Assembly (NCBI RefSeq): GCF_001552175.1
Contig: NZ_BCQR01000045.1
Location: 1 to 64,000 of the forward strand
Length of the DNA: 64,000 nt
Origin: Actinomadura kijaniata NBRC 14229
Lineage (GTDB): Bacteria > Actinomycetota > Actinomycetes > Streptosporangiales > Streptosporangiaceae
Reading direction: 5' to 3'
How positions within the stretch are numbered: the first letter of the stretch is position 1; each line of letters opens with the position of its first letter. Positions 17,426-25,964 of this stretch are shown one piece after another. The notes beneath the pieces were generated by a model, which was not told the origin of the DNA, did no database searches, and saw only the letters and a program-made list of their open reading frames with translations. The position numbers were made by a program, and so were the translations under genes.

Positions 17426-20002
17426 TCAGGGAGCCTCGCCCTCGACGAGGAACCCGTCGGCCAGCAGCTCGGCCACCGAACACGGCAGCACGTACGCGAC
17501 GCCGCCGCCCGGCTGGCCGAACCAGGGCACGGCCGTCCCGGTCAACACCCGCAGCGGCTGCTCGGTCCGGTACACGTGGTAGGGCCGCTCCTCCCAGTCC
17601 GGGGGCAGCGAGCGGTGCGGGAACGGCGTGCGGGCGATGTACACGACGTTCCCGGCGGGGCTGCCGTGGCGGTCCACGCGCGTTCCGGCGGGCAGCTCGA
17701 CGATCCGCCGTTCCCGGAAGAGGCTGAGCGGCGGCTCTCCGGGCAGGGACCCGATCCGTTCCTCCTCCTCGGGCGCCGGCGACGGCTCCTTCGGCTCGGG
17801 GGATCCCGGACGCCGCAGCAACACGCTGCCCAGCAGGTAGGAGACGGCTTGGCCGGGCTCCTCGAACGCCGTCGCGTGGTGCCGTTCGCCGTCCTGGAGG
17901 TAGAAGACGACCCACCGCCCGTCCTCCACCACCAGGCACCAGGCGTCCTCGGCGGTCCCCCTGACCCGGTAGCGGGCCGGATCGACGCCCAGTTCCTCAA
18001 GCTTGCGGTCCAACCGCGTCAGCCACACCTTGGTGGGGGTGGGCTTCCCCAGGGGCTCCCCGTCGTCGACGAGGGTCTCGGGCACCGCGCCGAGCGACAC
18101 GGCGGTGGACAGCCCCTCCGCGACGGTGGTGGCGGGCGCGGGAACGGGCGCGACCTTGAAGTCACCACCGGAACCGTCCGCGCCCCCACGTCCCTCCCCG
18201 GCCACGGGCTCGTCCGCGGGCCCGCCGCCGGCAGCACGCTCTCCCCCGGCTTCCGGCACAGGAACGTGCTCCGCGATGGTCTCCGGCGCGGACGCGAACT
18301 CCCCCGCAGGCGCACCACCGACAGCGGCCGCCGAATCCACCATCGCCATCGGCGCAGGCACCGACTCCACGACAGCCTCCGGCGCGGACGCGAACTCCAC
18401 CCCAGGCGCACCACCGGCAGCGGCCACCGAATCCACCATCGTCATCGCGCCAGGCGCTGGCACGTCGTCGGAAGCCCCACCCGCCTCGGGCACCGGCTCC
18501 GCGACGGCCTGCGGCGCGAACTCCACCGAGGGCGCACGACGGGCAGCAGGCGCGGAGTCCACCATCGTCATCGGCGCGGGCACCGGCTCCGCGGCGGCCT
18601 CCGGGGCAGGCGCGAACTCCACTGAGGGCGCACGACCGGCGGCGGGCGCGGAGTCCATCATCGTCATCGGTGCGGAGGGGGAGGTGAACGACGGTACGGG
18701 CTCCGCGATCGTCATCGGCGCGGGTGCGTCCCGGCCGCCCGTCGCCGCCGCGCGGGCCGCCTCGCGTTCCGCGTCGCTCACCTCCGGGACGCGGAAGCCC
18801 CGCGCGCGGATGTGCGCCACCAGGTCCGCCTCCGGTGGGACCCCGTGTTGCTCCAGGTAGTAGCCGACCGCCCCCGACCACACCCAGGTGCCGTCCGTGT
18901 GGAACGTCAGCGGCACGCGTTCGCCCCGCTCCGGCTCGACCCGGTCGGGCGCGAGCGACCGCGCCCCCAGCACCACCGGCGCGTGCCGCAGGTAGGCCAC
19001 CACGTCCTCGACCTCGTGCCACGGAACGGCGGGGCGCGTCACCACGGGCCGCCCGCTCTCGGGATCGCTGTGGTCGAAGACCCGCGCCTTCCGGAACCCT
19101 CCGGCGGGCGGCTCCGTCGCCGCCCCCAGCACCCGCCGCATCCACTCGGGCACCCGTTCGCGCGGATGGCGCTCCAGCTCCCGCCGGACGTCCTCCCCCG
19201 AGGGCACCGCGCTCCAGGCGGGTTCCTCGTCGTAGACGAAGCCCGCCCGGCACCGCACGCCGCCGTGCTCGTACAGGACCTCGAAGTCGATCCGCGACCA
19301 GGTGTCCCCCTGGAACGCGTGCGTTCCTCCCCGCAGCCGTTCCAGCAGGGTCGCGACGGACGGGGGCGGCGTCCACATCTCCATGCGCCCGCCGGCCAGG
19401 GCCACCATTAGCGGCGGCAGCTCCACGTGCCCGCCCGCCGCCTGGTAGTACCCGAAGACCTTCTCCCACAGCGGCGGGGCCTGGTCCGCGACCAGCCCGG
19501 CCAGCCCCTCCGAGAGCACCTCCGCCTGCTCGACCGGTCCCAGCGCGGGGACGTCACCGGCGCCGGGCGACGGCTCCCGCCCCTCCATCCGGTCCCGCAG
19601 CCATCCGGGCACGTGGGCGACGTCCCGGGGCATGACGACCTGGTCCCGCCGCCACCACTCCTCGGGGATCGGGGGCTCCCACCCCGGATCGAACTGCCGG
19701 TTGTAGAGGACCTGGAACCCCGACGGCTCCACGAAGAAGACGACCGAGAACCAGGTCCCCTCCTCCGACCGGTAGCAGGCCCGCCGCAGCTCGTCCAGCA
19801 GGCCGCCCAGCTCCTCCGGGACGCCCTCCACGACCGCGATCCGCGACTCCCCGAGGTGCGCGCTCAGCGACGCCTCGCGGGTCGCGACGTTCGCCCGGCA
19901 GTGCAGGTCGGCGCGCGTCCACTCCGGGGGCGCGGCGGAACGCACGAGACGCGCGATCCGTCTCTCCAGCTCCTCGATGAGCCCGTTCTGCTCCGCCACC
20001 AC
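17426..20002 (-). CDS. large multidomain protein with C-terminal TNT (NAD+ glycohydrolase-type) toxin domain
   Basis: The product is 858 residues without signal peptide or membrane helix. Residues ~5-140 and ~160-292 look like two related modules, each with an EG(x)TW/GDTW...F strand and ending PxWxRxxM/V (VPGWLRDRM, VPEWMRRVL). They may be related to YezG-type immunity folds. Residues ~300-412 form a third module with VPLTFHTDGTWVWSGAV. Residues 429-583 are five imperfect Pro/Ala/Val repeats. Residues ~655-730 form a small domain, and 758-858 match the TNT/DUF4237 domain: LPAGTRVDRHGSPAG, RSLPPDWEERPYHVY, and VPWFGQPGGG with the conserved Gln830. TNT domains hydrolyse NAD+. The start is one of two adjacent GTG codons. 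The mode of delivery and its control are unknown. Confidence 0.82.
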   Translation of the reverse strand: MVAEQNGLIEELERRIARLVRSAAPPEWTRADLHCRANVATREASLSAHLGESRIAVVEGVPEELGGLLDELRRACYRSEEGTWFSVVFFVEPSGFQVLYNRQFDPGWEPPIPEEWWRRDQVVMPRDVAHVPGWLRDRMEGREPSPGAGDVPALGPVEQAEVLSEGLAGLVADQAPPLWEKVFGYYQAAGGHVELPPLMVALAGGRMEMWTPPPSVATLLERLRGGTHAFQGDTWSRIDFEVLYEHGGVRCRAGFVYDEEPAWSAVPSGEDVRRELERHPRERVPEWMRRVLGAATEPPAGGFRKARVFDHSDPESGRPVVTRPAVPWHEVEDVVAYLRHAPVVLGARSLAPDRVEPERGERVPLTFHTDGTWVWSGAVGYYLEQHGVPPEADLVAHIRARGFRVPEVSDAEREAARAAATGGRDAPAPMTIAEPVPSFTSPSAPMTMMDSAPAAGRAPSVEFAPAPEAAAEPVPAPMTMVDSAPAARRAPSVEFAPQAVAEPVPEAGGASDDVPAPGAMTMVDSVAAAGGAPGVEFASAPEAVVESVPAPMAMVDSAAAVGGAPAGEFASAPETIAEHVPVPEAGGERAAGGGPADEPVAGEGRGGADGSGGDFKVAPVPAPATTVAEGLSTAVSLGAVPETLVDDGEPLGKPTPTKVWLTRLDRKLEELGVDPARYRVRGTAEDAWCLVVEDGRWVVFYLQDGERHHATAFEEPGQAVSYLLGSVLLRRPGSPEPKEPSPAPEEEERIGSLPGEPPLSLFRERRIVELPAGTRVDRHGSPAGNVVYIARTPFPHRSLPPDWEERPYHVYRTEQPLRVLTGTAVPWFGQPGGGVAYVLPCSVAELLADGFLVEGEAP
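18254..18718 (-). repeat. intragenic Pro/Ala/Val repeats in the TNT protein gene
   Basis: Five imperfect in-frame copies encode residues 429-583, each built around an (A)PMTMVDSA element followed by APSVEFA and an AVAEPVP element. The copies diverge by substitution and small indels. They look like a flexible linker between the N-terminal modules and the toxin end and are likely to vary in copy number between strains. Confidence 0.8.
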
Positions 20003-20171
20003 CGAGAGTCGCCCCCTTTTGGACCGTCCGCAACGCCCCGAAGGCTATCGATCCACCCGAAACGCGACCACTCGAACCCGCAGAGCCACCAGAACCTCTC
20101 CAAAGAGCACGACAGATGACACCGACCAATACCTTTGCCAAACCGGCACAACGTTCGCCAGGCTCGTAGGC
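20003..20171. promoter_or_regulatory. divergent promoter region between the TNT and NADAR genes
   Basis: These 169 bases separate two genes transcribed away from each other and are visibly richer in A/T than the coding flanks (for example around 20045-20150). No clear palindrome or -35/-10 pair can be fixed by eye. Confidence 0.4.
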
Positions 20172-20696
20172 ATGCGCACCGAAGACCTGATCACGCTGGA
20201 GAAGCGCGGCACGCTGCCCAAGTTCGTCCTGTTCTGGGGTGGCAAGCAGCGCAAGGGCTGCCTGAGCCAGTGGTGGCCCTCCCCGTTCACCGTCGACGGT
20301 GTCCGCTACGCCACGGCCGAGCACTACATGATGGCCGAGAAGGCGCGGCTGTTCGGCGACGAGGACGCCCTGACCGAGATCCTCGCCAAGCCGGACCCGG
20401 CCCGGGCCAAGGCGTTCGGCCGCAAGATCAGGGGCTTCGACGAGCGGGCCTGGGAGGAGCACCGCTACGACATCGTCGTGCGGGGCAACGTCGCCAAGTT
20501 CTCCGCCCACGACGACCTGCGCGAGTACCTCGTGGCCACCGACGGAAGGGTCCTGGTGGAGGCCAGCCCGGTGGACCGGGTCTGGGGGATCGGCCTGGCC
20601 GAGGACGACCCCCGCGCCGAGCGCCCGTCCCAGTGGCGCGGCCTGAACCTGCTGGGCTTCGCCCTCATGGACGCCCGCGCCGAGCTCGCCGGATAA
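20172..20696 (+). CDS. NADAR family protein (YbiA-like)
   Basis: The product is 174 residues. The family landmarks are all present: FVLFWGGKQRKGCLSQWW, a conserved AEHYMMAEKARLFGD helix with Glu and His, a GRKIRGFD segment, VDRVWGIGLAEDD, and the C-terminal WRGLNLLGFALM. NADAR proteins are N-glycosidases; YbiA-type members act on riboflavin-pathway intermediates, and others remove ADP-ribose from nucleic acid or are associated with NAD/ADP-ribose signalling. The gene is divergent from a TNT NAD+-glycohydrolase gene, which makes an NAD/ADP-ribose link attractive but unproven. The ATG at 20172 fits the usual N-terminus. Confidence 0.92.
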   Translation: MRTEDLITLEKRGTLPKFVLFWGGKQRKGCLSQWWPSPFTVDGVRYATAEHYMMAEKARLFGDEDALTEILAKPDPARAKAFGRKIRGFDERAWEEHRYDIVVRGNVAKFSAHDDLREYLVATDGRVLVEASPVDRVWGIGLAEDDPRAERPSQWRGLNLLGFALMDARAELAG

Positions 20697-20743
20697 CCCC
20701 TCGATTACCCGCCCCGCCCCCGCCTCGAATAACGTCAGGTCCC

Positions 20744-21910
20744 GTGGCCACCGAAACCGACGCCCCCACCGCCCCCGCGCCGGCCCCGCGCCGCCGACGC
20801 CTGGTCCGCCGACTGGTCGCGGCGGTCGTCGCGCTGGCCGTCCTGGCCGTCGCGGCGGTCGCGGGCGTCGGCTGGTACTTCTCGGGCGTGGCGACCGAGG
20901 TGGAGCACGGCCGCGAGTACGACCTGACGATCCTGGACGCCGGGAACGGCACCGTCACCCTCCCCCGCGACCCCGGCACCCTCCGCCCCGGCGTGTGGGG
21001 CCTGGAGTGGTCCGGCGGCCGGGCGATCCTGGGCCAGGTCACCGCGGCGACGGCCACCACCGTCACCCGGAGGATCGACCGGGCCGTCCAGGGCACCCCG
21101 GTCAAGGGAACGCGCGCCGTGATCGACCACTGGGTCTACGCGGGCGACCCCAAAACGGCCCTCGGCCTGGAGTTCGAGCAGGTCACCTACCCCTCCAAGC
21201 TCGGCCCGATGCCCGCCTGGCTGCTGCCCGGCGCGGGACTGAACCGCCCCTGGGTGATCGCCGTCCACGGCCACAACGCCGACCGCGCCGAGACGTTCCG
21301 CGCGATGCGGGCCGTGCAGCGCACCGGCCTGCCGATGCTGTCGATCGCCTACCGCAACGACACCGGCGCCCCCGCCAGCCCCGACGGCCGCAACAACCTG
21401 GGCCACACCGAGTGGAACGAGGTGGCCTCCGCCATCGCCTACGCGCGTTCGCGGGGCGCGACGAGCGTGATCCTGTACGGCTGGTCGATGGGCGGCGCGA
21501 TGGTGATGCGCACCCTGCGCGCCGTCCCCGAGGGCGTCCAGGGCGTGGTGCTGGACTCGCCGGTGATGGACTGGGGCGCCACCCTCGACAAGCAGGGCGC
21601 CGACCGCGGCCTGCCCTCCCCGGTCACGTGGGCCGCCAAGCAGATCCTCCAGTTGCGGACCGGCATCGACCTGAAGGACTTCGACCAGCGCCGGTACGCC
21701 GCGCGCCTGAAGGTCCCGGTCCTGATGTACACCGTGACCGAGGACGAGATGGTGGACAACGCCCCGTCCGAGGAGTTCGCCCGCAGGGCCCCCCGCGGGC
21801 TGGTCACGCACGTGTCGATGAAGTCCGACCACACCGACGGCTGGAACGTGGACCCGCGGGGCTACGAGGCGGCGCTGGACACGTTCCTGCGGAAGACCGC
21901 CAGGCCGTGA
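20744..21910 (+). CDS. membrane-anchored alpha/beta hydrolase
   Basis: The product is 388 residues, from a GTG start at 20744. An Arg-rich cytoplasmic start precedes one membrane helix (about 22-48), with the hydrolase domain outside. The nucleophile elbow is YGWSMGGAM (Ser about 249). The oxyanion strand is VIAVHGHNADR, and DEMVDNAPSEEF and MKSDHTDGWNVD supply likely Asp and His. The family resembles exported esterases/peptidases of the prolyl-oligopeptidase-like superfamily. The substrate is unknown. It is 47 bases downstream of the NADAR gene and may be co-transcribed. Confidence 0.9.
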   Translation: MATETDAPTAPAPAPRRRRLVRRLVAAVVALAVLAVAAVAGVGWYFSGVATEVEHGREYDLTILDAGNGTVTLPRDPGTLRPGVWGLEWSGGRAILGQVTAATATTVTRRIDRAVQGTPVKGTRAVIDHWVYAGDPKTALGLEFEQVTYPSKLGPMPAWLLPGAGLNRPWVIAVHGHNADRAETFRAMRAVQRTGLPMLSIAYRNDTGAPASPDGRNNLGHTEWNEVASAIAYARSRGATSVILYGWSMGGAMVMRTLRAVPEGVQGVVLDSPVMDWGATLDKQGADRGLPSPVTWAAKQILQLRTGIDLKDFDQRRYAARLKVPVLMYTVTEDEMVDNAPSEEFARRAPRGLVTHVSMKSDHTDGWNVDPRGYEAALDTFLRKTARP

Positions 21911-21990
21911 GGTCCGCGCGGGGCCACCGTCGCGGGGTCTGCTGACGCAATCCCCGGGAGCGGGCCCCGGACGCGGTTAGCCTCGGTCGG

Positions 21991-22542
21991 GTGAACGACG
22001 TGGCCACGCTCCCGTTGCGCACCGAACGGCTGCTCCTGCCCGCCTGGCGGGACGACTTCGCCGCCGACCTCGCCGCGATGACCGGCGACCCGCGGGTCGC
22101 GCGCCATCCCGGCCAGCGCCCCTGGACCCGCGCCCGCGCCGCCGAACGCCACCGCCGCGCCCTCGACCACTGGTCCCGGCACGGCTTCGGCTGGCGCGCG
22201 GTCCTGGACGCCGCCGACGCGACGTTCCTGGGCGTGGTCTCCCTGAGCTGGCTGGACGACGCCCTGCCCGGCATCGACGACCCGGCCCTGGAGATCGGCT
22301 GGTGGGCGGTCGCCGACGCCTGGGGCCGGGGCACCGCCCCCGAGGCGGCCGGGGCGGTCCTGGCCGAGGCGTTCACGCGCGTCAGGATCGCCCTGGTGGT
22401 GGCCCGCTGCGCCCCGGCCAACAGGGCGTCCGAACGGGTCATGCGCAAGCTGGCGATGACCCGCCACCGCGCCGTCCCCGGGCAGCTGGTCTACCTGGCC
22501 AGGCCGCAGTCGCCGCACTTCTCGCCGCCGGGCGCCCGGTAG
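21991..22542 (+). CDS. GNAT-family N-acetyltransferase (RimJ/RimL type)
   Basis: The product is 183 residues, GTG start at 21991. The N-terminal LRTERLLLPAWRDDF and the later EIGWWAVADAWGRGTAPEAA (acetyl-CoA-binding loop) and RCAPANRASERVMRKLAM are classical for the RimJ/RimL branch. It probably acetylates an N-terminus or small molecule. The 3' end overlaps the 3' end of the convergent iron-sulfur protein gene by 52 bases. Confidence 0.9.
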   Translation: MNDVATLPLRTERLLLPAWRDDFAADLAAMTGDPRVARHPGQRPWTRARAAERHRRALDHWSRHGFGWRAVLDAADATFLGVVSLSWLDDALPGIDDPALEIGWWAVADAWGRGTAPEAAGAVLAEAFTRVRIALVVARCAPANRASERVMRKLAMTRHRAVPGQLVYLARPQSPHFSPPGAR

Positions 22543-23150
22543 TACAGGCAGCAGCTCCGCCGCCGGAACCCCAGACCGGGCCCCGTCAGCCGCCCGGTGC
22601 CCGCCAGCCGCCCCGTCTCCAGCAGCCCGCCCACCAGCCGCGACGCGTCGGCGCGCAGCCACGGGCGGGCCCGCGCCAACGCGCGCCCCGCCTCCGCCAG
22701 CGCCGACGCCGCGTTCCCGTGCAGCAGGCCGGGCGCGACCTTCACCCGCAGCCCCGCCGCCAGCGCCTCCAGGTGCCGCACCACCACCAGCTCGTACAGG
22801 TCCTCCACCAGGCGTCCCCCGGCCGGCCGTCCCCGGGCGACCGGCAGGCGCAACCGCGGCCCGTCGTCGGCGCGTTCCAGGTCCGCCAGGTCCAGGACGA
22901 TCCCGTGGGCGAGCGCGCACGCCAGCACCGGCGACCACAGCCGCGCCGCGTGACCCAGCTGCGCGATCGACGCCGCGACCCGTTCCTCCGCCCCGTACCG
23001 GGCGTGCCGCTCCGCCACCAGGTCCGCCAGCCCGCGCGCGTACGACTCCCCCACCGGGTGCCAGCCCGCGCCGTCCCCGCCGACCGTCACCGCGAAGAAA
23101 CCCCCGAGCCCCGCGACGTCCGCCAGGGCCGCTTCCGCCGGGACGCTCAT
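22491..23150 (-). CDS. FhuF-like [2Fe-2S] protein in a cobalamin operon
   Basis: The product is 219 residues. The C-terminus CCLYYRAPGGEKCGDCGL (Cys200, 201, 212, 215) is the CC-x10-C-x2-C cluster of the FhuF/siderophore-iron reductase family, which binds a [2Fe-2S] centre. The rest is helical, with a LLHGNAASALAEAGRAL segment typical of the family. Its ATG overlaps the stop of the ATPase gene (ATGA), making it the last gene of the riboswitch operon. FhuF reduces ferric siderophores, but the cobalamin riboswitch upstream suggests a role with imported corrinoid, for example Co(III) reduction. That role is inference. Confidence 0.88.
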   Translation of the reverse strand: MSVPAEAALADVAGLGGFFAVTVGGDGAGWHPVGESYARGLADLVAERHARYGAEERVAASIAQLGHAARLWSPVLACALAHGIVLDLADLERADDGPRLRLPVARGRPAGGRLVEDLYELVVVRHLEALAAGLRVKVAPGLLHGNAASALAEAGRALARARPWLRADASRLVGGLLETGRLAGTGRLTGPGLGFRRRSCCLYYRAPGGEKCGDCGLAR

Positions 23151-23923
23151 GGCAGGAAGGTCACCTGCACGGTCCCCAGGCGCGGATGCTCGGCCACCTC
23201 CGCCTCCACCCCGTACACCTCGGCCAGCAGCCCGGCCGTCAGCACCTCGCCCGGCGCCCCCGACGCCACCAGCCGTCCCCGGTCCAGCACGCAGATCCGG
23301 TCGCAGAACGCCGCCGCCAGGTTCAGGTCGTGCAGCGCCGCCACCGCCGTCACGCCCCGCCGCCGTACCAGCCGCAACGCGTCCAGCCGGTGCCGCGGGT
23401 CCAGGTGGTTCGTCGGCTCGTCCAGCACCAGCGTCCCGGTCCGCTGCGCCAGCGCCCGCGCGATCAGCACCCGCTGCCGCTCCCCGCCCGACAGCCGGTC
23501 GAACGGCGCCGCCGCCAGCTCCGCGACCCCCATCTCCGCCAGCGCCTCGGTCACCGCCGCGCGGTCCCCGGCGTCGTCGCCCTGGAACGCCCGCTTGTAC
23601 GGCGTCCGCCCCATCGCCGCGACCTCGTAGACGGTGAGCGCGAACTCGCCCGGGTTCTCCTGCGCCACCACCGCCAGCCGCCGCGCCAGCCGCCTGCCGG
23701 GCATCCGCCGGACGTCCTCGCCGTCCAGCAGCACCCGCCCCGACGACGGCCGCACCGACCGGTACAGCGTGCGCAGCAGCGTCGTCTTGCCCGCCCCGTT
23801 CGGCCCGACCAGCCCGACGACCTCCCCGGCGGCGGCCTCCAGCGTCACCCCGTCCACCAGCGTCCGCCCTCCGGCGGCCACCGAGACGTCCTCGACCCGC
23901 AGCGTCCCCGCGTCCGCGCTCAC
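23147..23923 (-). CDS. btuD: ABC transporter ATP-binding protein, iron/cobalamin (BtuD/FecE) type
   Basis: The product is 258 residues. Walker A is GPNGAGKTT, the signature is LSGGERQR, Walker B LVLDEPTNH with the D-loop, and the H-loop His lies in AALHDLNLA. YEVAAMGRTPYK marks the FecE/BtuD/FhuC branch. The GTG start overlaps the stop of the permease gene (GTGA). Under the cobalamin riboswitch at 25965-26150, corrinoid import is the likely job, so the symbol is used in the sense of family role. Confidence 0.92.
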   Translation of the reverse strand: MSADAGTLRVEDVSVAAGGRTLVDGVTLEAAAGEVVGLVGPNGAGKTTLLRTLYRSVRPSSGRVLLDGEDVRRMPGRRLARRLAVVAQENPGEFALTVYEVAAMGRTPYKRAFQGDDAGDRAAVTEALAEMGVAELAAAPFDRLSGGERQRVLIARALAQRTGTLVLDEPTNHLDPRHRLDALRLVRRRGVTAVAALHDLNLAAAFCDRICVLDRGRLVASGAPGEVLTAGLLAEVYGVEAEVAEHPRLGTVQVTFLP

Positions 23924-24957
23924 GCCGTCCGCCTCCGCATCAGCCACAGGAAGAACGGCCCGCCGACCAGCGCCGTCAGGATCCCCACCGGCACCTCCTC
24001 CGGAGCGATCACCGTCCGCGCCACCAGGTCGGCGACGATCAGGAACGCGGCCCCCAGCAGCGCGGCCACCGGCAGCGCCCGCCGGTGGTCGGCGCCCACC
24101 AGCAGCCGCACCACATGCGGCATGATCAGCCCGACGAAGCCGATGGCGCCGCTCACCGCCACCATCGTCCCGACCACCAGCGCGACCAGCACGAACATCA
24201 CGGTCCGGAACCGGTGCACGTCCAGCCCCAGCGCGGTGGCGGCCTCCTCGCCCGCCAGCAGCAGGTTCAGCCACCGCGCCGTCCCGGCCAGCGCGACCGT
24301 CCCGGCCAGCACCGCGGCCGCCGGGACCGCGACCATCCCCCAGGTGGTCCCGGCCAGCCCGCCCAGCATCCACCGCAGCGCCGACTCGGCCGCGTGCGGG
24401 TCGTCGGAGGTGACCACCAGGTACCCGGTCACCGCCGACAGCACCTCCGCCGTCGCCACCCCCGACAGCACCAGCCGCACCGTCGTCATCCGCCCGCCGA
24501 CGCGCGCCAGGAAGTACACCAGCATCAGCGCGGCCAGCGCCCCGAGGAACGCCGCCGACGGCAGCGAGAACGCCCCCAGCACCGTCACGTGCGCGGTCAC
24601 CACCAGCACGGCCCCGACCGTCGCGCCCGAGGAGATCCCCAGCAGCATCGGGTCGGCCAGCGGGTTGCGCACCAGCGCCTGCAACGCCATCCCGCACACC
24701 GCCAGCCCCGCCCCGACGACGGCGCTCATCAGCACGCGCGGCAGCCGCACGTCCAGCACGATCGTCTCGCGCACCGCGGGCCAGGTCGGCTCGGCGAGCG
24801 CGGGGTGCAGCCGGTGCAGCAGGACGCCCCACACGTCGCCCACCGGGATCCGGACCGACCCGACCGCGACGCCCAGCGTTGCCACGGCCACGACGAGCGC
24901 CGCCAGACCGGCCAGGACCAGCGGGTACGGCGCCCGCCGCGCCCCCGCCCCGGTCAC
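23920..24957 (-). CDS. btuC: ABC transporter permease, BtuC/FecCD family
   Basis: The product is 345 residues with about ten membrane helices, the usual size for the family. Landmarks are RLPRVLMSAVVGAGLAVCG, QALVRNPLADPMLLGISSGA and GFVGLIMPHVVRLLVGADHR, the last containing the coupling-helix contact to the ATPase. It pairs with the ATPase and the binding protein, and the GTG start overlaps the binding-protein stop. Import of cobalamin (or another corrinoid) across the membrane is inferred from the riboswitch. Confidence 0.93.
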   Translation of the reverse strand: MTGAGARRAPYPLVLAGLAALVVAVATLGVAVGSVRIPVGDVWGVLLHRLHPALAEPTWPAVRETIVLDVRLPRVLMSAVVGAGLAVCGMALQALVRNPLADPMLLGISSGATVGAVLVVTAHVTVLGAFSLPSAAFLGALAALMLVYFLARVGGRMTTVRLVLSGVATAEVLSAVTGYLVVTSDDPHAAESALRWMLGGLAGTTWGMVAVPAAAVLAGTVALAGTARWLNLLLAGEEAATALGLDVHRFRTVMFVLVALVVGTMVAVSGAIGFVGLIMPHVVRLLVGADHRRALPVAALLGAAFLIVADLVARTVIAPEEVPVGILTALVGGPFFLWLMRRRTA

Positions 24958-25952
24958 CGGAAGCGTTCGGGGTGCAGCTGGCGGGCCAGCGACTCCACCG
25001 CCCCCGGCACCCGGACGCCCAGCACGGTCGACGACAGCGGCAGCACCGCGAACCGCCGGTCCCGGATCGCCGGAACGTCCTTCAGCGCCGGGTTCCCCAG
25101 CAGGAACCGCTTCTTCTCCTCGACGGTCGTCCTCCCGTAGTCGTAGATGACGACCACGTCGGGGGCCCGCTCGGCGACCTGCTCGAACGACACGTCCCCG
25201 AACGCCTTGGGCAGGTCGCCGAAGACGTTGGTGCCCCCGGCCCGCCGGATCAGGTCGCTGCCGACGCCCCCGCCCCCGGCGGTGAAGGCGGTCTTGTCGC
25301 CGCTGTCGTAGACGAACACCTTGGGCGGGCGCACCCCCGCGACGCGCTTCCGCACGCCCTCCAGCGTCGTGCGCATCCGCGCGACGACCTGCTCGCCGCG
25401 GTCGCGCACCCCGAAGATCTGGGCGATGGCGCGGATCTCGGCGTCCACCGTCTCGACGGTCACCGGCCCGTTCGGGCAGGACTCGACGCTCAGGTGGCTG
25501 TTGATCCCGGCCTTGGCCAGCGTCCCGCGCCCGCGCCCGTCCTTGTCGGCGAACGCGCTGGTGAACCCGCCGTAGACGAAGTCCGGCTCGGCCGCCAGCA
25601 GCGTCTCGTAGGAGGGGTACTCCCCGGCCAGCACCTTGATCCGCCCGTAGGCGCCCCGGTACTCGGGCAGGATCCGGTCGTCGAGGTAGGCGGTGCCGAC
25701 CATCGACCGCTCCAGCCCGAGCGCGAGCATGATCTCGGTGGTGTGCTGGTTCAACGTCACCGCGCGCGTCGGCGGCCGCCGGTAGGTCGTGGTGACGCCG
25801 CAGTTGTCGATCCGCACGGGGAACCCGGCCGCGGTCCTCCCGGTGTCGCTCCGTGCCGGGCCGCCACCCCCGCACCCGGTGCTCGTTCCCAGCGCGATCA
25901 GGGCGACCAGCGCGGCCAGGGCGCGACGCCCCGGCGTCCGCACAGCAGACAC
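24954..25952 (-). CDS. btuF: corrinoid-binding lipoprotein of an ABC importer (BtuF-like)
   Basis: The product is 332 residues, class III periplasmic-binding-protein fold. The signal peptide ends in a lipobox near TSTGC. The fold shows AVTLNQHTTEIMLALGLERSMVGTAY, a long bridging helix (VDAEIRAIAQIFG), and DVVVIYDYGRTTVEEK. The start is uncertain: the GTG at 25952 is favoured, 12 bases after a GGGGAGGAG ribosome binding site; a GTG at 25943 is possible. The riboswitch in the leader argues for vitamin B12 or a precursor as ligand rather than ferric siderophore. Confidence 0.88.
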   Translation of the reverse strand: MSAVRTPGRRALAALVALIALGTSTGCGGGGPARSDTGRTAAGFPVRIDNCGVTTTYRRPPTRAVTLNQHTTEIMLALGLERSMVGTAYLDDRILPEYRGAYGRIKVLAGEYPSYETLLAAEPDFVYGGFTSAFADKDGRGRGTLAKAGINSHLSVESCPNGPVTVETVDAEIRAIAQIFGVRDRGEQVVARMRTTLEGVRKRVAGVRPPKVFVYDSGDKTAFTAGGGGVGSDLIRRAGGTNVFGDLPKAFGDVSFEQVAERAPDVVVIYDYGRTTVEEKKRFLLGNPALKDVPAIRDRRFAVLPLSSTVLGVRVPGAVESLARQLHPERFR

Positions 25953-25964
25953 AGCCGTTCCACA

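Noticed and set aside
23186..25150. Plus-strand open frame across the cobalamin importer genes
   Set aside because: Antisense shadow of the ATPase and permease genes; Ser/Thr/Pro/Arg-rich without motifs.
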